64,000 nt of DNA from Paracentrotus lividus. Taxonomy: Eukaryota > Echinodermata > Echinoidea > Camarodonta > Echinidae. The notes under the pieces are model-generated. The model worked only from the letters and a program-made list of their open reading frames with translations, made no database searches and was not told the DNA's origin. Where the stretch lies: NCBI GenBank assembly GCA_940671915.1, contig CALNVZ010002100.1, forward strand, positions 13,621,570 to 13,685,569, given 5' to 3'. The position numbers were made by a program, and so were the translations under genes. Positions 1-9,900 of the stretch are shown piece after piece (positions within the stretch are counted from its first letter, which is position 1; each line of letters begins with the position of its first letter).

Positions 1-111
1 ACAACAAACAATGTAACCAATTTTAGTTTCTTGGGAAAGCTCTTCAATAAAAGTTCCTCAAGTTTCTTCATACCAATGTCATTCCAGCATAGGTTCTTGA
101 TGTGGACGGCT
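1..111 (-). CDS. Partial exon with leucine-rich-repeat-like sequence (minus-strand gene, runs off left edge)
   Basis: On the minus strand this exon follows a good acceptor (pyrimidine-rich, ending TTTTATTTTAG) at 112-113 and reads open to the window edge. The translation contains NLCWNDIGMKKLEELL, which has the spacing of a leucine-rich repeat of the ribonuclease-inhibitor type (L-x-W-N-D-I-G, then a helix with LEELL). LRRs of this class mediate protein binding; no specific function follows. It is probably a downstream exon of the gene whose other exons lie at 516-755, 1299-1375 and 2392-2433. The reading phase does not join directly to the exon ending at 516, so an exon or alternative donor is missing from my model. 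The family is not identified. Confidence 0.45.
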
Positions 112-515
112 CTAAAATAAAAGATAAGAAAAATGAAACCATAAATGATAATCATATCAAACTCAAAACTAGACAATAATATTCAAGTCAAAATCATAAG
201 AAAACTGAAACTAAGAATTTAAACGCTAAAAGAATTACTTTATAGTAACTGTTTGCCTTAAACATGCTAAAAGCCCTTTAAGGTTTCACATATCGATCTG
301 ATATTAGATAAACTGAATGAAGAAATCAGTGCTATGCCATTAAAGACAGTACTGTCGGGTGAGCTATGCGTACATGCACACTCCTTACGTCCAGTATGTT
401 CAACTCGCCCTTGTCTATGTTTTGAAAATTGGTTCATATTTCTAATGTTTGAAAATACTATCTGTGGATATTAGACCTCAGCTTAGCGTCAGAAAACAAA
501 ATGGGAAGAAGATAC

Positions 516-755
516 CTTTCAACTTTTTCTCAGGCACAGGCAGAGGTTCATCATCAGAATCGTAGTCAGAGCTGTCAGAAGATGTTTCTAGTTCAACTGC
601 TTCAACTATTCCATAACAGGGCACCTGTTCCCGTCCATAGACACTACCACTCCGACTTTGAGATCACTATGCCAGAACACATCTGCTGCTCTGAGAGTGT
701 TTAGGGAATTCCCAATAACCCATCTGACAAGCATGTCGGTCCCTGGATCCAATCT
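516..755 (-). CDS. Candidate internal exon with acidic, serine-rich end; apparent 2-bp frameshift
   Basis: Minus strand. An acceptor with a good pyrimidine tract (TCCTTTCTACAAACTTAG) precedes the exon and a GTATCT donor follows at 511-515. The first part reads LDPGTDMLVRWVIGN...FWHSDLKVGVVV, then that frame hits a stop near 606. The next frame gives YGREQVPCYGIVEAVELE followed by an acidic stretch TSSDSSDYDSDDEPLP. The two parts join if one GT dinucleotide at about 634-637 is surplus, so this is either an assembly or allelic indel or a broken exon. I do not recognise the protein. The acidic serine cluster resembles casein kinase 2 targets, which is inference only. Confidence 0.4.
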
Positions 756-1298
756 AAGTTTGTAGAAAGGATTTTTTATTAAACAAGTTGTTTGTTTTGT
801 TTCTTTTTTTTTCCAGGTGTTTTGGCAATCCAATGCTAAAAATTGCAAATGAAATCAATTGGATAGCAGACCTAATATTTTAAATTGCCCCTACTAAACA
901 AATCCTGTCGAATCATTGAGTATGATACTGGTTATACAAGATTATCAAAAATATTTGATACACTCTATTGAAGAAAAAAATGTTAGAATTAAACACTTTT
1001 AATTCATCAAAAAATTTCAGCTGAAAATATGATCATATGCCAATGCTCATGTACAATACACCATGCAAGCATTAGCCAAAATCACAAACATATTCATGTC
1101 CAAATTAGAAGTCTGCTAATTTAAATGATAACATATTCCAAATTTATACTTTCCTGTTACTATAAACTTTGAGCCAACATAACAGTATCATGTTAATATT
1201 AATTTTGGTAGTGAGTGTGATCAATGGATAACAGTATACTGCAAAAGTTGTCATAATTTCCCTTATGTGTGGAATTATTGCACTATGAAAACTCTCAC

Positions 1299-1375
1299 CT
1301 CGATCTGTCTCTGGCCAGCAGCATTGTTAAAAAGTATGTGTAGCAGTCCCAGGACATCTCTGATCAAAGTGCTAA
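1299..1375 (-). CDS. Candidate internal exon of the same minus-strand gene
   Basis: On the minus strand the segment STLIRDVLGLLHILFNNAAG is followed by QRQIE and a consensus donor, GAG|GTGAGAG, at 1294-1298. The acceptor is weaker; I chose the AG ending at 1376. The peptide is amphipathic and helix-like, with no motif I can name. Support rests on the strong donor, the open reading frame and collinearity with neighbouring candidate exons. Confidence 0.35.
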
Positions 1376-2391
1376 CTTAATCTACTGCATCTGAAAAGCA
1401 ATAAAGGAACATTCCTCATTATCACCACTGAGGTCCACTTTATTCCTATAAATTATTTTATTGTCTGTTATGACATGTTCATCACCTGATATGGTGCTTG
1501 CCTGCACAATTCCTTAAAGTGATTACACAATAGTTAAAATCTTTATAGGCTATGATTGACAGGCAAATTTTCTAAGAGTGATATCATTAATATTAGAAAT
1601 TGATGATTTTTCAATCGAAATCAATGCATTTTTGCAAATTCTTTGTGATTATTCAAGGGTTTTAAATCTGTCTTAGAAATCAAAATCAATTTTAATTCTT
1701 GATGAAATGGGGCCCAGCAGCCGAGGCTATACCAAGTTAGTACCTTAGCCGAAGGTCCAAAGTTAGATCTAAGATTATGGAGAAGAGTCACAAGTGCGAT
1801 GCACGCTAGTAGCAAAGTCATGTCGTGAGATTGTATTGTGAAGACTAAACGCGTTCCCAACGGTTTTTCACTCATCGGGAAAGAATCTGGAGTTTGTTTG
1901 TTTGTTTTTTTGTGATAGTGAAATCAAATTCATTAAAAACATATTAACTGATGAATAAAACTAGACATATTTCATTCAAGTAAATAGTGTAAGTGGGCGA
2001 GACCTGAGGTGGGGGAAATTAGCCTACCACATTACACATGTCACTCATTACATTACACAGACTCTCGACTTGAGAGGAAAATAATTATTCAAAATTTCAA
2101 TTTCAACTGTTAAAAATCACCATTCATTTAATCATTTTATTCCCGATCTGTGTTTAAAAAAAAATTCATTACTGCTTAGTTTTTCTAGCTTAACATGACT
2201 TTGAGTGACACATAATACTTCACTCCAATTTCACTCACACGAAAATAAGTACATGGGACAATGCAGAACGGACGTGCATTATTTTAAAGGTCTTTGCTCT
2301 TTTTACTCTTTATCATAGGTTGAGAATAATCAGAATGACTGAAAAAACTACATTACATCTGTTCACTATTTTATATTTAACAATAACTCAC
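1376..2391 (-). other. Intron-like stretch, no further exon recognised
   Basis: AT-rich sequence between two candidate exons of the minus-strand gene. A segment at about 1700-1790 (ggggcccagcag through the TTAG-rich part) looks like a dispersed repeat related in style to 14510-14850. An 84-codon open frame at 1621-1875 has no splice or protein support and is not called. Confidence 0.3.
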
Positions 2392-2433
2392 CTTTTCATG
2401 GTCTTCGACTGTTCCAAACTCTGAATATTTCAT
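2392..2433 (-). CDS. Candidate first coding exon (start codon to perfect splice donor)
   Basis: Minus strand. ATG at 2433-2431 opens MKYSEFGTVEDHEK, which ends exactly at AAAAG|GTGAGT, a consensus 5' splice site at 2386-2391. I chose this start because it is the only ATG in frame and because the sequence immediately upstream carries the repeated 18-bp motif described separately. The exon is phase 0. It would be the amino terminus of the gene whose later exons lie at 1299-1375, 516-755 and 1-111. The protein is not recognised. Confidence 0.45.
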
Positions 2434-2434
2434 T

Positions 2435-2704
2435 TCCGTCACTTCGTGAAAAAAAATCTTGAGCGACAACGTATTCCGTGCATTTTCACGCATTGACGGA
2501 TGCCAATCCGTCACTTCGTGAAAACAAGAAATCCTATTACTCGCTATTTTCTTGCTTGCATGGTCGCTATAGTAACGTAATTAAACATTTTTGTGATCTG
2601 AAGCTTGGTGAAATTCAAGATGTGAGTGAAAGAGTTCCAAAAAGTAAAAAAAACTCAAAATTGAAAAATTTGAAAACTTTCTCGTATCCGTCACTTCGTG
2701 AAAA
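2435..2704. promoter_or_regulatory. Three copies of TCCGTCACTTCGTGAAAA upstream of a start codon
   Basis: The 18-mer occurs exactly at 2435-2452, 2507-2524 and 2687-2704, in the same orientation. The first copy ends one base from the ATG of the candidate exon at 2392-2433, so on the gene's strand it reads TTTTCACGAAGTGACGGA in the 5' leader or core promoter. The middle copy is half of an imperfect hairpin: TTTTCACG (2483-2490) and GACGGA (2495-2500) pair with TCCGTC (2507-2512) and CGTGAAAA (2517-2524). The core GTGACGGA resembles a CRE/ATF half site. A role as repeated binding sites is inferred. Confidence 0.45.
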
Positions 2705-2989
2705 CAGGGACGATTTGACGATCACTTTACTTGGGCTTTAATGTAAACAATATTGGCCCCCAGCTGTGATCTTGGGTGACCACTTTTAGGACTGACGTCA
2801 AGGAACAGATGTTTTTTATTGGTTGAGGTGTTTGTCACACCAGGGTCTCCTCTCATGTCCCTGGTCACACTTAGAAAAGAGAACTAATAGAGTTGCAAGT
2901 AGGGGTATACTGTCCTCAAACGGACTGGTTCGTCATGTTAAAATTTTCTTTTCCTCCTCTTTATAAATTCCAGTTAAACTTTTGAAAAA

Positions 2990-3922
2990 TAACGAACCTT
3001 TTCTATTTTTGGAATAAAGAAAATTCGGAATAACGAAAAGTCGGAAGAACGAACACTTTCGATTTTCGGACTAACAAACCTTTTAATATTTTCGGAAAAA
3101 CAAACATTGTCTATTTTTGGACTAATGATTTGGAATAACGTACCTCATTCTATTTTCGGAATAACGAACCTTTTTTTTTTCAGAATAATGAACCTTTTTC
3201 TATATTCGGAATTGAATTGAATTGAATTGAATTGAATTAAATTGGTTTATTTAGCAAAATTTCATCGCGGCCAAAGGCCGAATTACAAATTTTTTAAGAA
3301 GATAAAAGCATAAGATAACGTATACAATATAAAATACATGTGCATATATAAAAGGCGATATTGTACCAAATTATATGAGTACCGACAATTCATAGATATA
3401 GTCATATAGTGTTAACATAAACAAATAAACAAGAAAAGATAACAATATAGATTACATGTAGGCTAAAAGTATTGATACGATTTTGCTAGGTTCGGCTTAT
3501 TTGGAAATTAAGGGATTAAACAAAATGTTTACGTTTATACAAATGTAAATTACAGATTATGAATATGGAATTTATAAACAGATTATATAAAAATTAGGTT
3601 TGAGGTAAATGTCTTTAAAGTAATAAAGTAATTATTGTTTTCCTGTTCTACTTTATAAACTTCAAAGATAAACATATAGAAATTAAGGATTTAATCATGT
3701 GCATACAATTGAGAGAGAAATATGAGTGTATAGTAGTCAAACATCATTTGACTAACGGACCTTTTTCTATTATCAGAATAACGAAATTTTTCTATTTTTG
3801 GGTATTAAAAAATTGGGAATAATGAACCTTTTTCTATTTTTTCGAACTAACGAACCTTTTCTATTTTCGTACTAACGAATCTCATTCTATTTTTTTCGGA
3901 ACAACGAACCTTTCAGAGTAAC
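2990..3922. repeat. Minisatellite (about 28-32 bp unit, AACGAACCTTTTTCTATTTTCGGA-like) split by an insertion
   Basis: Imperfect units built from 'aacgaacctttt', 'tctattttcgga' and variants run from about 2990 to 3210 and resume from about 3748 to 3922. The interruption (3211-3747) is a retrotransposon tail. The array ends in a long C run followed by three 'ggactatcggacccgcgg'-type units (3963-4020). Units differ by substitutions and small indels, so the array is old. Confidence 0.75.
3211..3747 (-). mobile_element. Retrotransposon 3' tail fragment with (AATTG)n end, inserted in the minisatellite
   Basis: On the minus strand the segment ends ...aaataaaccaatt followed by about five AATTC-type pentamers (plus strand 3211-3240), as LINE or SINE 3' ends with short tandem tails do. 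No coding sequence remains. A related pentamer tail occurs at 17072-17100. The left junction with the minisatellite is sharp; a target duplication is not clear. Confidence 0.5.
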
Positions 3923-4029
3923 AGACATCACTCCCCCCCCCCCCCCCCGCCCCCCCCCCCCCTGGACTATCGGACCCGCGGACTCAAGACCCGCGACTAT
4001 CGGACCCGCGGACTATCGGGATGAACCCC

Positions 4030-5107
4030 AAAAAAGGGGTATGTTTTGATGAAAGTTCGAGTGCGCGATTATTATCCGCGAACGCGATTACGCGATGAAA
4101 CGAAGTAAGCCAATACAAAATAAATGTGATTTAAGTGATTGTAATTTAGAACAGTTAGGACAAAGATATATATTACTCATCATAAAGTAAGTGAAAATAA
4201 AAAGAAACTGCTACAAGTGTCACAAACAATAACAACGATTTCATAACTTCAAGTTGTCATATTGAATACCTTAGTACGTACGCATTATTAGACGCACACG
4301 AGAGGATTGTCGCATGACTTTGATTACAAGGATGCTAACTCTTTATTTTCTTTGTTGTCTTTCCATTCTCTGTCCTTGAAGTGCTGCATAAGGGACCAGA
4401 AAATGTGGGTAGTGGCATTAATGTTCTAAAGAGAGAGAGAGAAAAAAAAATCAAAAGTCCTGACAAAATTTTTGAGAGAAATGTATCTGTGGATCGGCAG
4501 ACTCACATGATGGCTCGAATGCAATCTGAGTCAGCGTGGAGGTTTTTCATAGAAATCTTGGGACAACCCCCACATAATGCATAAAGAAAGGCTCTGGGCA
4601 ATTGCAAAAACTATTCGAGGTGGTTATTTCAAGAACAAAAAACAACATTACAATCGTGGTTATTAAAGAATAAATGGAACTGAGTACCCCTACGGTATAA
4701 ATACTTATGAACATGGTGTTTTCCGTAAACCTGTGAATTAAATATCCCTGGAACACCAAATTTGTAAAAACTTATAATTTTCCTAATTGTTGAGTTGTTG
4801 ATAGCATACTAATCACCAGAAAGTTTAACAGAACAAATCTACTTAACAACACGACTTAAAAAAAAAAAAACTTTAAAAATGACAGGGGTGTGACTATTTA
4901 TGTAAACACAATATAATATTTCAGATATTCATAATTTTTTAACAAGGTGGGGTTGACAAAAAAATGATATTATATTTTCAGTTAGGTAGTTTTATTAGCT
5001 AACTTTGTGAAAGATTTTTTTGTTGCCTTCTCGCATAACTGTTAGACTACGTTTAAAATTGAAAGGTGTATTTTGCTAGATAACGCAGAAATGCGGTCAT
5101 GTGGTAG
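4030..5107. other. No gene recognised
   Basis: AT-rich unique-looking sequence. The plus strand holds TTTATT at 4991-4996, which is AATAAA on the minus strand and lies 112 bases past the stop of the exon at 5108-5539. It is therefore a likely polyadenylation signal for that gene. I see nothing else I can support. Confidence 0.4.
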
Positions 5108-5539
5108 TTAATTCCTTTCTTCATCTTCCTTTTTAGGTGATGCCTTAATGACTTTGACTGCTGCTGTCACGGCACCAATTGCCGCTCCACAAGCACCAAC
5201 GGCGCTTCCCACTTCGGTTGAAGTAATTGTGCCCGTCGCGACAGCTTCGGTGATTGCTAAAACGGTGAAAGGAGCAGCGATGGTAGCACCGAAAGCAACA
5301 CCGATGCCAAAAAGAGCGCCACCGGTTATAAGCATAGCTTTCTCATAGTAACGGCTTTTATTCCCTTTGAAGTATGTAGGGTACAATGAATCAATTTCAC
5401 GTTCGAGCATGTCCTTGTAGGCGCTTCTCTTTTCTTCGTCTCCGATCGCGAGTGCGTTGAAGCATGCGATGGCCTTTTCCTTGTTATATTTGTGAAATTC
5501 GTCAAAGCCTACTTGATTGAGTGGAGAAGCTTCATTTAC
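5108..5539 (-). CDS. Terminal exon: glycine-zipper hydrophobic-hairpin protein, unrecognised family
   Basis: The minus-strand acceptor TTTCTCTTCATGCAG (at 5540-5541) precedes VNEASPLNQVGFDEFHKYNK and the frame runs 143 codons to TAA. The first 75 residues are charged and helix-like (EEKRSAYKDMLEREIDSLYP). They are followed by about 60 residues of Gly/Ala-rich hydrophobic sequence in GxxxG-style spacing (GGALFGIGVAFGATIAAPF, then VGSAVGACGAAIGAVTAAV), and the protein ends in a charged tail KKEDEERN. This layout suggests a membrane-inserting helical hairpin, as in ISG12/IFI6-like or apolipoprotein-L-like proteins, but I cannot assign either family. A polyadenylation signal lies 112 bases downstream. 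Exons further upstream were not found. An ATG just inside the intron could give a slightly longer unspliced start; I prefer the spliced reading. Confidence 0.6.
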   Translation of the reverse strand, partial: VNEASPLNQVGFDEFHKYNKEKAIACFNALAIGDEEKRSAYKDMLEREIDSLYPTYFKGNKSRYYEKAMLITGGALFGIGVAFGATIAAPFTVLAITEAVATGTITSTEVGSAVGACGAAIGAVTAAVKVIKASPKKEDEERN

Positions 5540-6180
5540 CTGCATGAAGAGAAATGAGAACAACTAAACTAGAAAAAAAGTAACGTGAGGCAGACACCTT
5601 TTTTGCCATGTATTTATTTTGATGTATTATTTGGAATTCTATTTTAGCACAAAAAAAAAAAAGGAATACAAGAACAAACATAAAACAAAAACAAAAACAC
5701 AAGCAAAACACAAAGAAGAAAACCAAATATAATCAATAATAATCTACTGGGATCTTTTACTGGGATAAACCTTAATACACTCACTGCCAATTATTGCAAA
5801 TGTCATATTTCCCAGCATGCATGACACTTGTAACTATGTCGGGCAATTGTTTAATCCAGTTTGAATAAACAATCAATGGTCAATTCATCAATGCCAAGAC
5901 ATCAATTATGGTTTAAACTCTGCTACCCAATAGCACCCCTCTATTTAGATGTGTGCAGGCCTCAATGAACATGCTTGGGCAGCGCCCCACTCCCCTCCCC
6001 GTCAAAGGAGAATTGATTTTAATGGAAGGGCGAGAGGGAGACTGAATGAAAGAGATAATACACACGCAATTGCTCCAGAACTAAAATAAATAATAAAAAA
6101 AAATACATATGAAGAGATAGAAGAGAGAAGGAAAGTAGAAAAAATAATGATATGGAAACCAAAATGATAATACTAACAAT
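5540..6180. other. Low-complexity, A-rich sequence; no exon recognised
   Basis: Presumed intron or flank of the gene ending at 5108. It contains runs of AAC/AAA-type simple sequence (5650-5720) and A-rich and AAT-rich stretches from 6080. Upstream coding exons of the glycine-zipper gene should lie on this side on the minus strand, but I cannot pick one. Confidence 0.35.
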
Positions 6181-6185
6181 ATAAA

Positions 6186-6390
6186 TAATAATAATAATAA
6201 TAAAATTAATAATGATAATATTAATATTTATAATTCCATTTTCCTATTTGGCTTAAAACGCTTACCCCTATAAATGGATTTAATCACAGCTGCCAAACAT
6301 TTTATAGGCGATTATATGAAATATTTCCTCCTAAGCACCCATTTAAACCTGGGTGGATTGTTGAGGAAATGTAAAAAAAAATTAATTGTA
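6186..6390 (-). mobile_element. SINE/LINE-tail-like repeat with (ATT)n end
   Basis: An AAT/ATT microsatellite (6186-6235) is followed by 'cctatttggcttaaaacgctt' and by 'agcacccatttaaacctggg'. The same plan (ATT-type tail, then a GGCTNAAANCGCTT-like segment) ends the CR1-like LINE at 6990 and the repeat at 38815-39290, so this is probably a non-autonomous relative. It carries no ORF. Confidence 0.4.
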
Positions 6391-6989
6391 ATTTTTTTTT
6401 TTTTTAATTTAACCACTTTACCTAACAATATAAAGTCAGATCTTTTAGTATATATTTTGGCTACCAGTCTTCAGCATCAGTGGAAATTTTTAAAATTATT
6501 AATACAGTTTTCATTTGTTTATGAATATTTTTGGATATAGCCCCTTTTGAAATAAAACATGAGAAATCCCGGTCTTGAGAAAAGATAGGAAATTCTTTTT
6601 TATTTATTATTTTTTTTAATTATCAAATTTCAAACATCAGAAAGGATGAAACTATAATCTGGTAGCAAAATTAATGTGTTTCGTGTTGAATGTAATTTAT
6701 GTATTGGCTTTAAATGTACAAATATTGACTTTTGACAGAGGTTTTATTCCAAAAGGCGCTAAATCCATGAAAACTTAAATTATAAAAATTTCTTAAAAAT
6801 TGAAATTGATAGCTGGATTTTTAAAAACATGATTTAATCAGTCGAATATAATAGCCTAATCGTAAATATCATATCTAAATAAAGTTACAATGGATAAAAG
6901 AAAGTGGTAAATTTAAAAAAAAAACAACCTTGATTTACTCTCAAACTCTAAATGTGGATTTAGCGCCTTTTGCAATCAAACTCTTTATA
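6391..6989. other. AT-rich, nothing recognised
   Basis: Contains A and T homopolymer runs and no splice-bounded open frames. The 88-codon frame at 6274-6540 crosses a T run and the repeat above and is not a gene. Confidence 0.4.
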
Positions 6990-7075
6990 TATGATAATAA
7001 TAATAATAATGATATTAATACCCAATACTTATATTGCGCCTTTCCCAAATGGCTCAAAGCGCTCAAAATGTCAAT

Positions 7076-7778
7076 TTACACAATAAGAACCACATATATA
7101 AATGAACGTAGTTCCTTTAAAAAAAAAGTCTTCAGGGACTTCTTGAACAATTCAACTGTTGGGGATTGTCTTAATGCGAGAGGGAGTTTTTTCCATTCCT
7201 TTGGGGATGCAACAGTGAAGGTTCTATCTCCGGTCAGTTTTCGTTTAGTTAAGTACGTCAACTTAAGTGGGTCTTTCGAAGATCTAGTTCTTTTACCTGG
7301 AACATACATTTCTAAACAATCACACAAATATTTTGGAGCTAGATTATTAAGTGATTTGTATACCAAAAGAAGTAACTTGAAAATGATTCGTTGTCTAATA
7401 GGGGGCCAGTGTAAGGTATGTAACAGGGATTCAGGAGGTGTGTCACGGCGGACTTCAAAAAACAAGACGGGCGGCCCAATTCTGGAGGAGCTGAATACGA
7501 TTTAATTGGGCCACTGGTACTGAAGAAAGAAGACCATTACAGCAATCAAGACGAGAGAGGATAAGGGAGCGTATGGCATGGTTTGTAGTTGACTGATCAA
7601 TAAACCTACGAATTATAGTTATGTTCCTCAAATGATATGTAACACTACAACAAACAGAAGAAATATGATCATGCATAGTCATATGTTTATCAAAATATAC
7701 ACCCAAATTCTTAACTTTTTCTAAGGGATTGATACTGAGGTCACCAATTTTAAGCTGAAAATCAGGCAATTTCTTCAA
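7076..7778 (-). pseudogene. CR1-like ORF2 C-terminal region (two frames)
   Basis: Two overlapping frames, 7455-7778 and 7076-7465, together give the usual LINE C-terminal region. The first holds KNLGVYFDKHMTMHDHIS and SRLDCCNGLLSSVP. The second holds LHWPPIRQRIIFKLLLLVYK, APKYLCDCLE and a SPKEWKKLPLALR block. These are conserved blocks of CR1-clade ORF2 downstream of the RT thumb. The change of frame near 7460 is a decay mutation. Confidence 0.85.
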
Positions 7779-7832
7779 ATTGTGCGTGGAGGTAGCTATA
7801 GAAAAAATAAATCAGTTTTGAATAGTTCAGCT

Positions 7833-8579
7833 TTAATTTGTTTCTGTCATCCACTCTTTGATGTCAAATATGCATCTCTGCAGTTTATCAAGGGCTTTTT
7901 CAAGGTCTCCTGCAGTTTTCGGTTTGAAAGATATAAATAACTGAGTATCATCTGCGTAAAGGTCATAACTAATAATATGATGTCTCGCTATGTCACCCAC
8001 CGGAAGGGTATATACTAAATAACCTAGAGGGCCAATGGCCGAGCCTTGTGGTAATCCAAAGTTAGAAATGTGGGGTTTGGATAGTTCACCTGATATTTCA
8101 ACTTGAGAGGACCGACCACTTAGATATGACTTAAACCAGGACAAAACAACAGATCTAACTCCAATTCTGCTGGACAAGTGTGATATTAAAGTATCATGGT
8201 CTATCGTATCAATTGCTGCAGATAGGTCCAAAAGGACCATTAATACAACTCTGTCAGAATTAAGTGCAAGCATAATATCATTCTTGACTTTTACGAGAGA
8301 AGATTCTACACTGTGTTTGGGGCTATATGCTGACTGGAATGGATCGAGTAACCTGTTGGATTCCATATGCTAGATTAGTTGATTACAAACAACCTTTTCA
8401 ATAAGCTTACCAACATAAGTTATATTTGACATCGGTCTATAGCTCTTTAGCTCATTTCTATCTAAAGTAGACTTTGTCAAAGATTGTTTGATAATAGGGG
8501 TGTGAGCCCCTGTATGAAAGACACCTGTAGTTAGTGAGCTATTAATAACATCTGTAAGTAAGGGAAGCAGAAATTTCAA
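7833..8579 (-). pseudogene. CR1-like reverse transcriptase domain
   Basis: Frames 8370-8579 and 7833-8366 are in the same phase, separated by an in-frame TAG. The fingers read LKSYRPMSNITYVGKLIEKV, where SYRPISN is usual. Motif A appears as LMVLLDLSAAIDTIDHDTL. Motif B is FGLPQGSAIGPLGYLVY and motif C is YADDTQLF, with both catalytic aspartates kept. 'SAAID' replaces the usual SAAFD. The domain is recognisable throughout, but the stop and the flanking frameshifts would prevent full-length translation. Confidence 0.9.
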
Positions 8580-9069
8580 TGTTATTTTTCAAGAGCCAAG
8601 TTCGAATAGGTTCAAACCGGCATGTAGCATTTGAACATGACTTAAACATCTTGAGCAACTCTGATGGTGTGACCACAGCAAAAGATTTAAGCAAAGTAAT
8701 ACCCTCAAGTTCTTTATTCTCAAACCTCAAATCAGGAATGTAATTTAGTGAGTCAATTTCTGCTCGGATCATTTTGATTTTATCTACAAAGAAAGAGGAA
8801 AATTGGGAGCTCACTAATTGTGCCGAATCATGGACTGAAAGATGAGCAATCTTCGTGTTTAAAAGAAACTGGATGACCGTAAAAACATATTTAACTGAAC
8901 TGGTGCTTAAATTTTCTTTGAAGTAGTCTTCCTTCGCAGACTGAACAACTCCAGTTACATGATTGTTTGCTTCTATGTAAAGTTTTCGATCAGACTCTTT
9001 TCTTGTTTTACGCCACTTGCGTTCCATTTTACCACGCTCTCTGCGAGGCACAAAATAATGTAGACTCAT
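8542..9069 (-). pseudogene. LINE linker between endonuclease and reverse transcriptase
   Basis: Begins with the basic stretch RRERGKMERKWRKTRKESD, typical of the segment following the endonuclease in CR1-clade ORF2. It continues through YIEANNHVTGVVQSAKEDYF and reaches the start of the fingers region. It overlaps the endonuclease frame by four bases in a different phase, so a frameshift separates the two in what was one ORF. Confidence 0.75.
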
Positions 9070-9900
9070 CGAACCATGGCATTCGCGGGTTTTACAGGTT
9101 TTGATTTTGTTTCTGATGGAGCATATATATCAATCAATTTCCTGACCCCTGATGTGTAATACTCAAACACTAAATCACAGTCTGTATCATTGGGTGTAGA
9201 AGATACCAACTCTTGCAAGGACTTTGCAAATTGTTCTTTGTCTAATTTTCGATAGTTACGGAGGGTAAAAGTATCATACATAACTGCGGGTTTTGCAGCT
9301 TCAAGGGTGAATGTTATCATGTTATGGTCTGATAAGTGGGTATCTTGTACATGAAAATTATCAAGCCCACACTCCTCACGGCAAAATACCGGATCTAGAG
9401 TATGACCCAATTGATGAATGGAATCATGTACATGTTGGACTAAACCAACCCCATTGGTTGTTCTCATGACCTGTTGTACATCCCCTTTAAGACGGTTTAC
9501 CCAGTGTAGATTGAATTCCCATAACAACATTAGTTTACCAGGAATTGATGATATTTCATAAACTAACTCATCAAATTCTTCTAGGAATTGTTGTACAGTG
9601 AACCCATTGGCAGCAGAGGGTGGTGGTCTGTATACTACCACAAAGTGTATGGAACCAGAATTATCTACAAGATGCAGACATTGAAATGTACAATAATGTG
9701 CTGCATTTTCTAATGGTTTGACAACTAACTTAAGGGGTGTTTTGAACACAACAGCAATTCCCCCACCACGATTGGCTGAATTTCGTGGTGCATTGATTAA
9801 AGTGTATCCTGGTGGAGTACACTCTCCTATTACAACATCATCATCATCATAATTTAACCAACTTTCTGTTAATCATAGCATCAATATCCTTCTCCGAAAT
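9066..9900 (-). pseudogene. APE-type endonuclease domain of the LINE, altered active site
   Basis: The main frame 9066-9749 has FVVVYRPPPSA, then LMLLWEFNLHWVN where the family has GDFN, and SDHNMITFTLE near its end. The GDFN to WEFN change alters a catalytic Asp/Asn motif. Upstream, in the neighbouring frame (about 9780-9890), TESWLNYDDDDVVIGECTPP continues the domain and keeps the metal-binding Glu of TESWL. A one-base indel at about 9870 breaks the preceding frame (EKDIDAMI). The domain is missing its first strand because the element is truncated at about 9915. Confidence 0.85.

Noticed and set aside
1621-1875. 84-codon minus-strand frame between exons of the left-hand gene
   Set aside because: No acceptor or donor bounds it, and part of it has the wording of a dispersed repeat.
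2478-2741. 87-codon plus-strand frame with repeated PSLREN
   Set aside because: The repeated peptide merely reflects the repeated 18-bp DNA motif. The splice and start evidence favours the minus strand.
5148-5348. 66-codon Ala/Pro/Val-rich plus-strand frame
   Set aside because: Antisense shadow of the glycine-zipper exon on the minus strand, which has the acceptor and polyadenylation signal.
6930-7505. 191-codon plus-strand frame
   Set aside because: It is the antisense shadow of the LINE C-terminal region, whose conserved blocks are on the minus strand.
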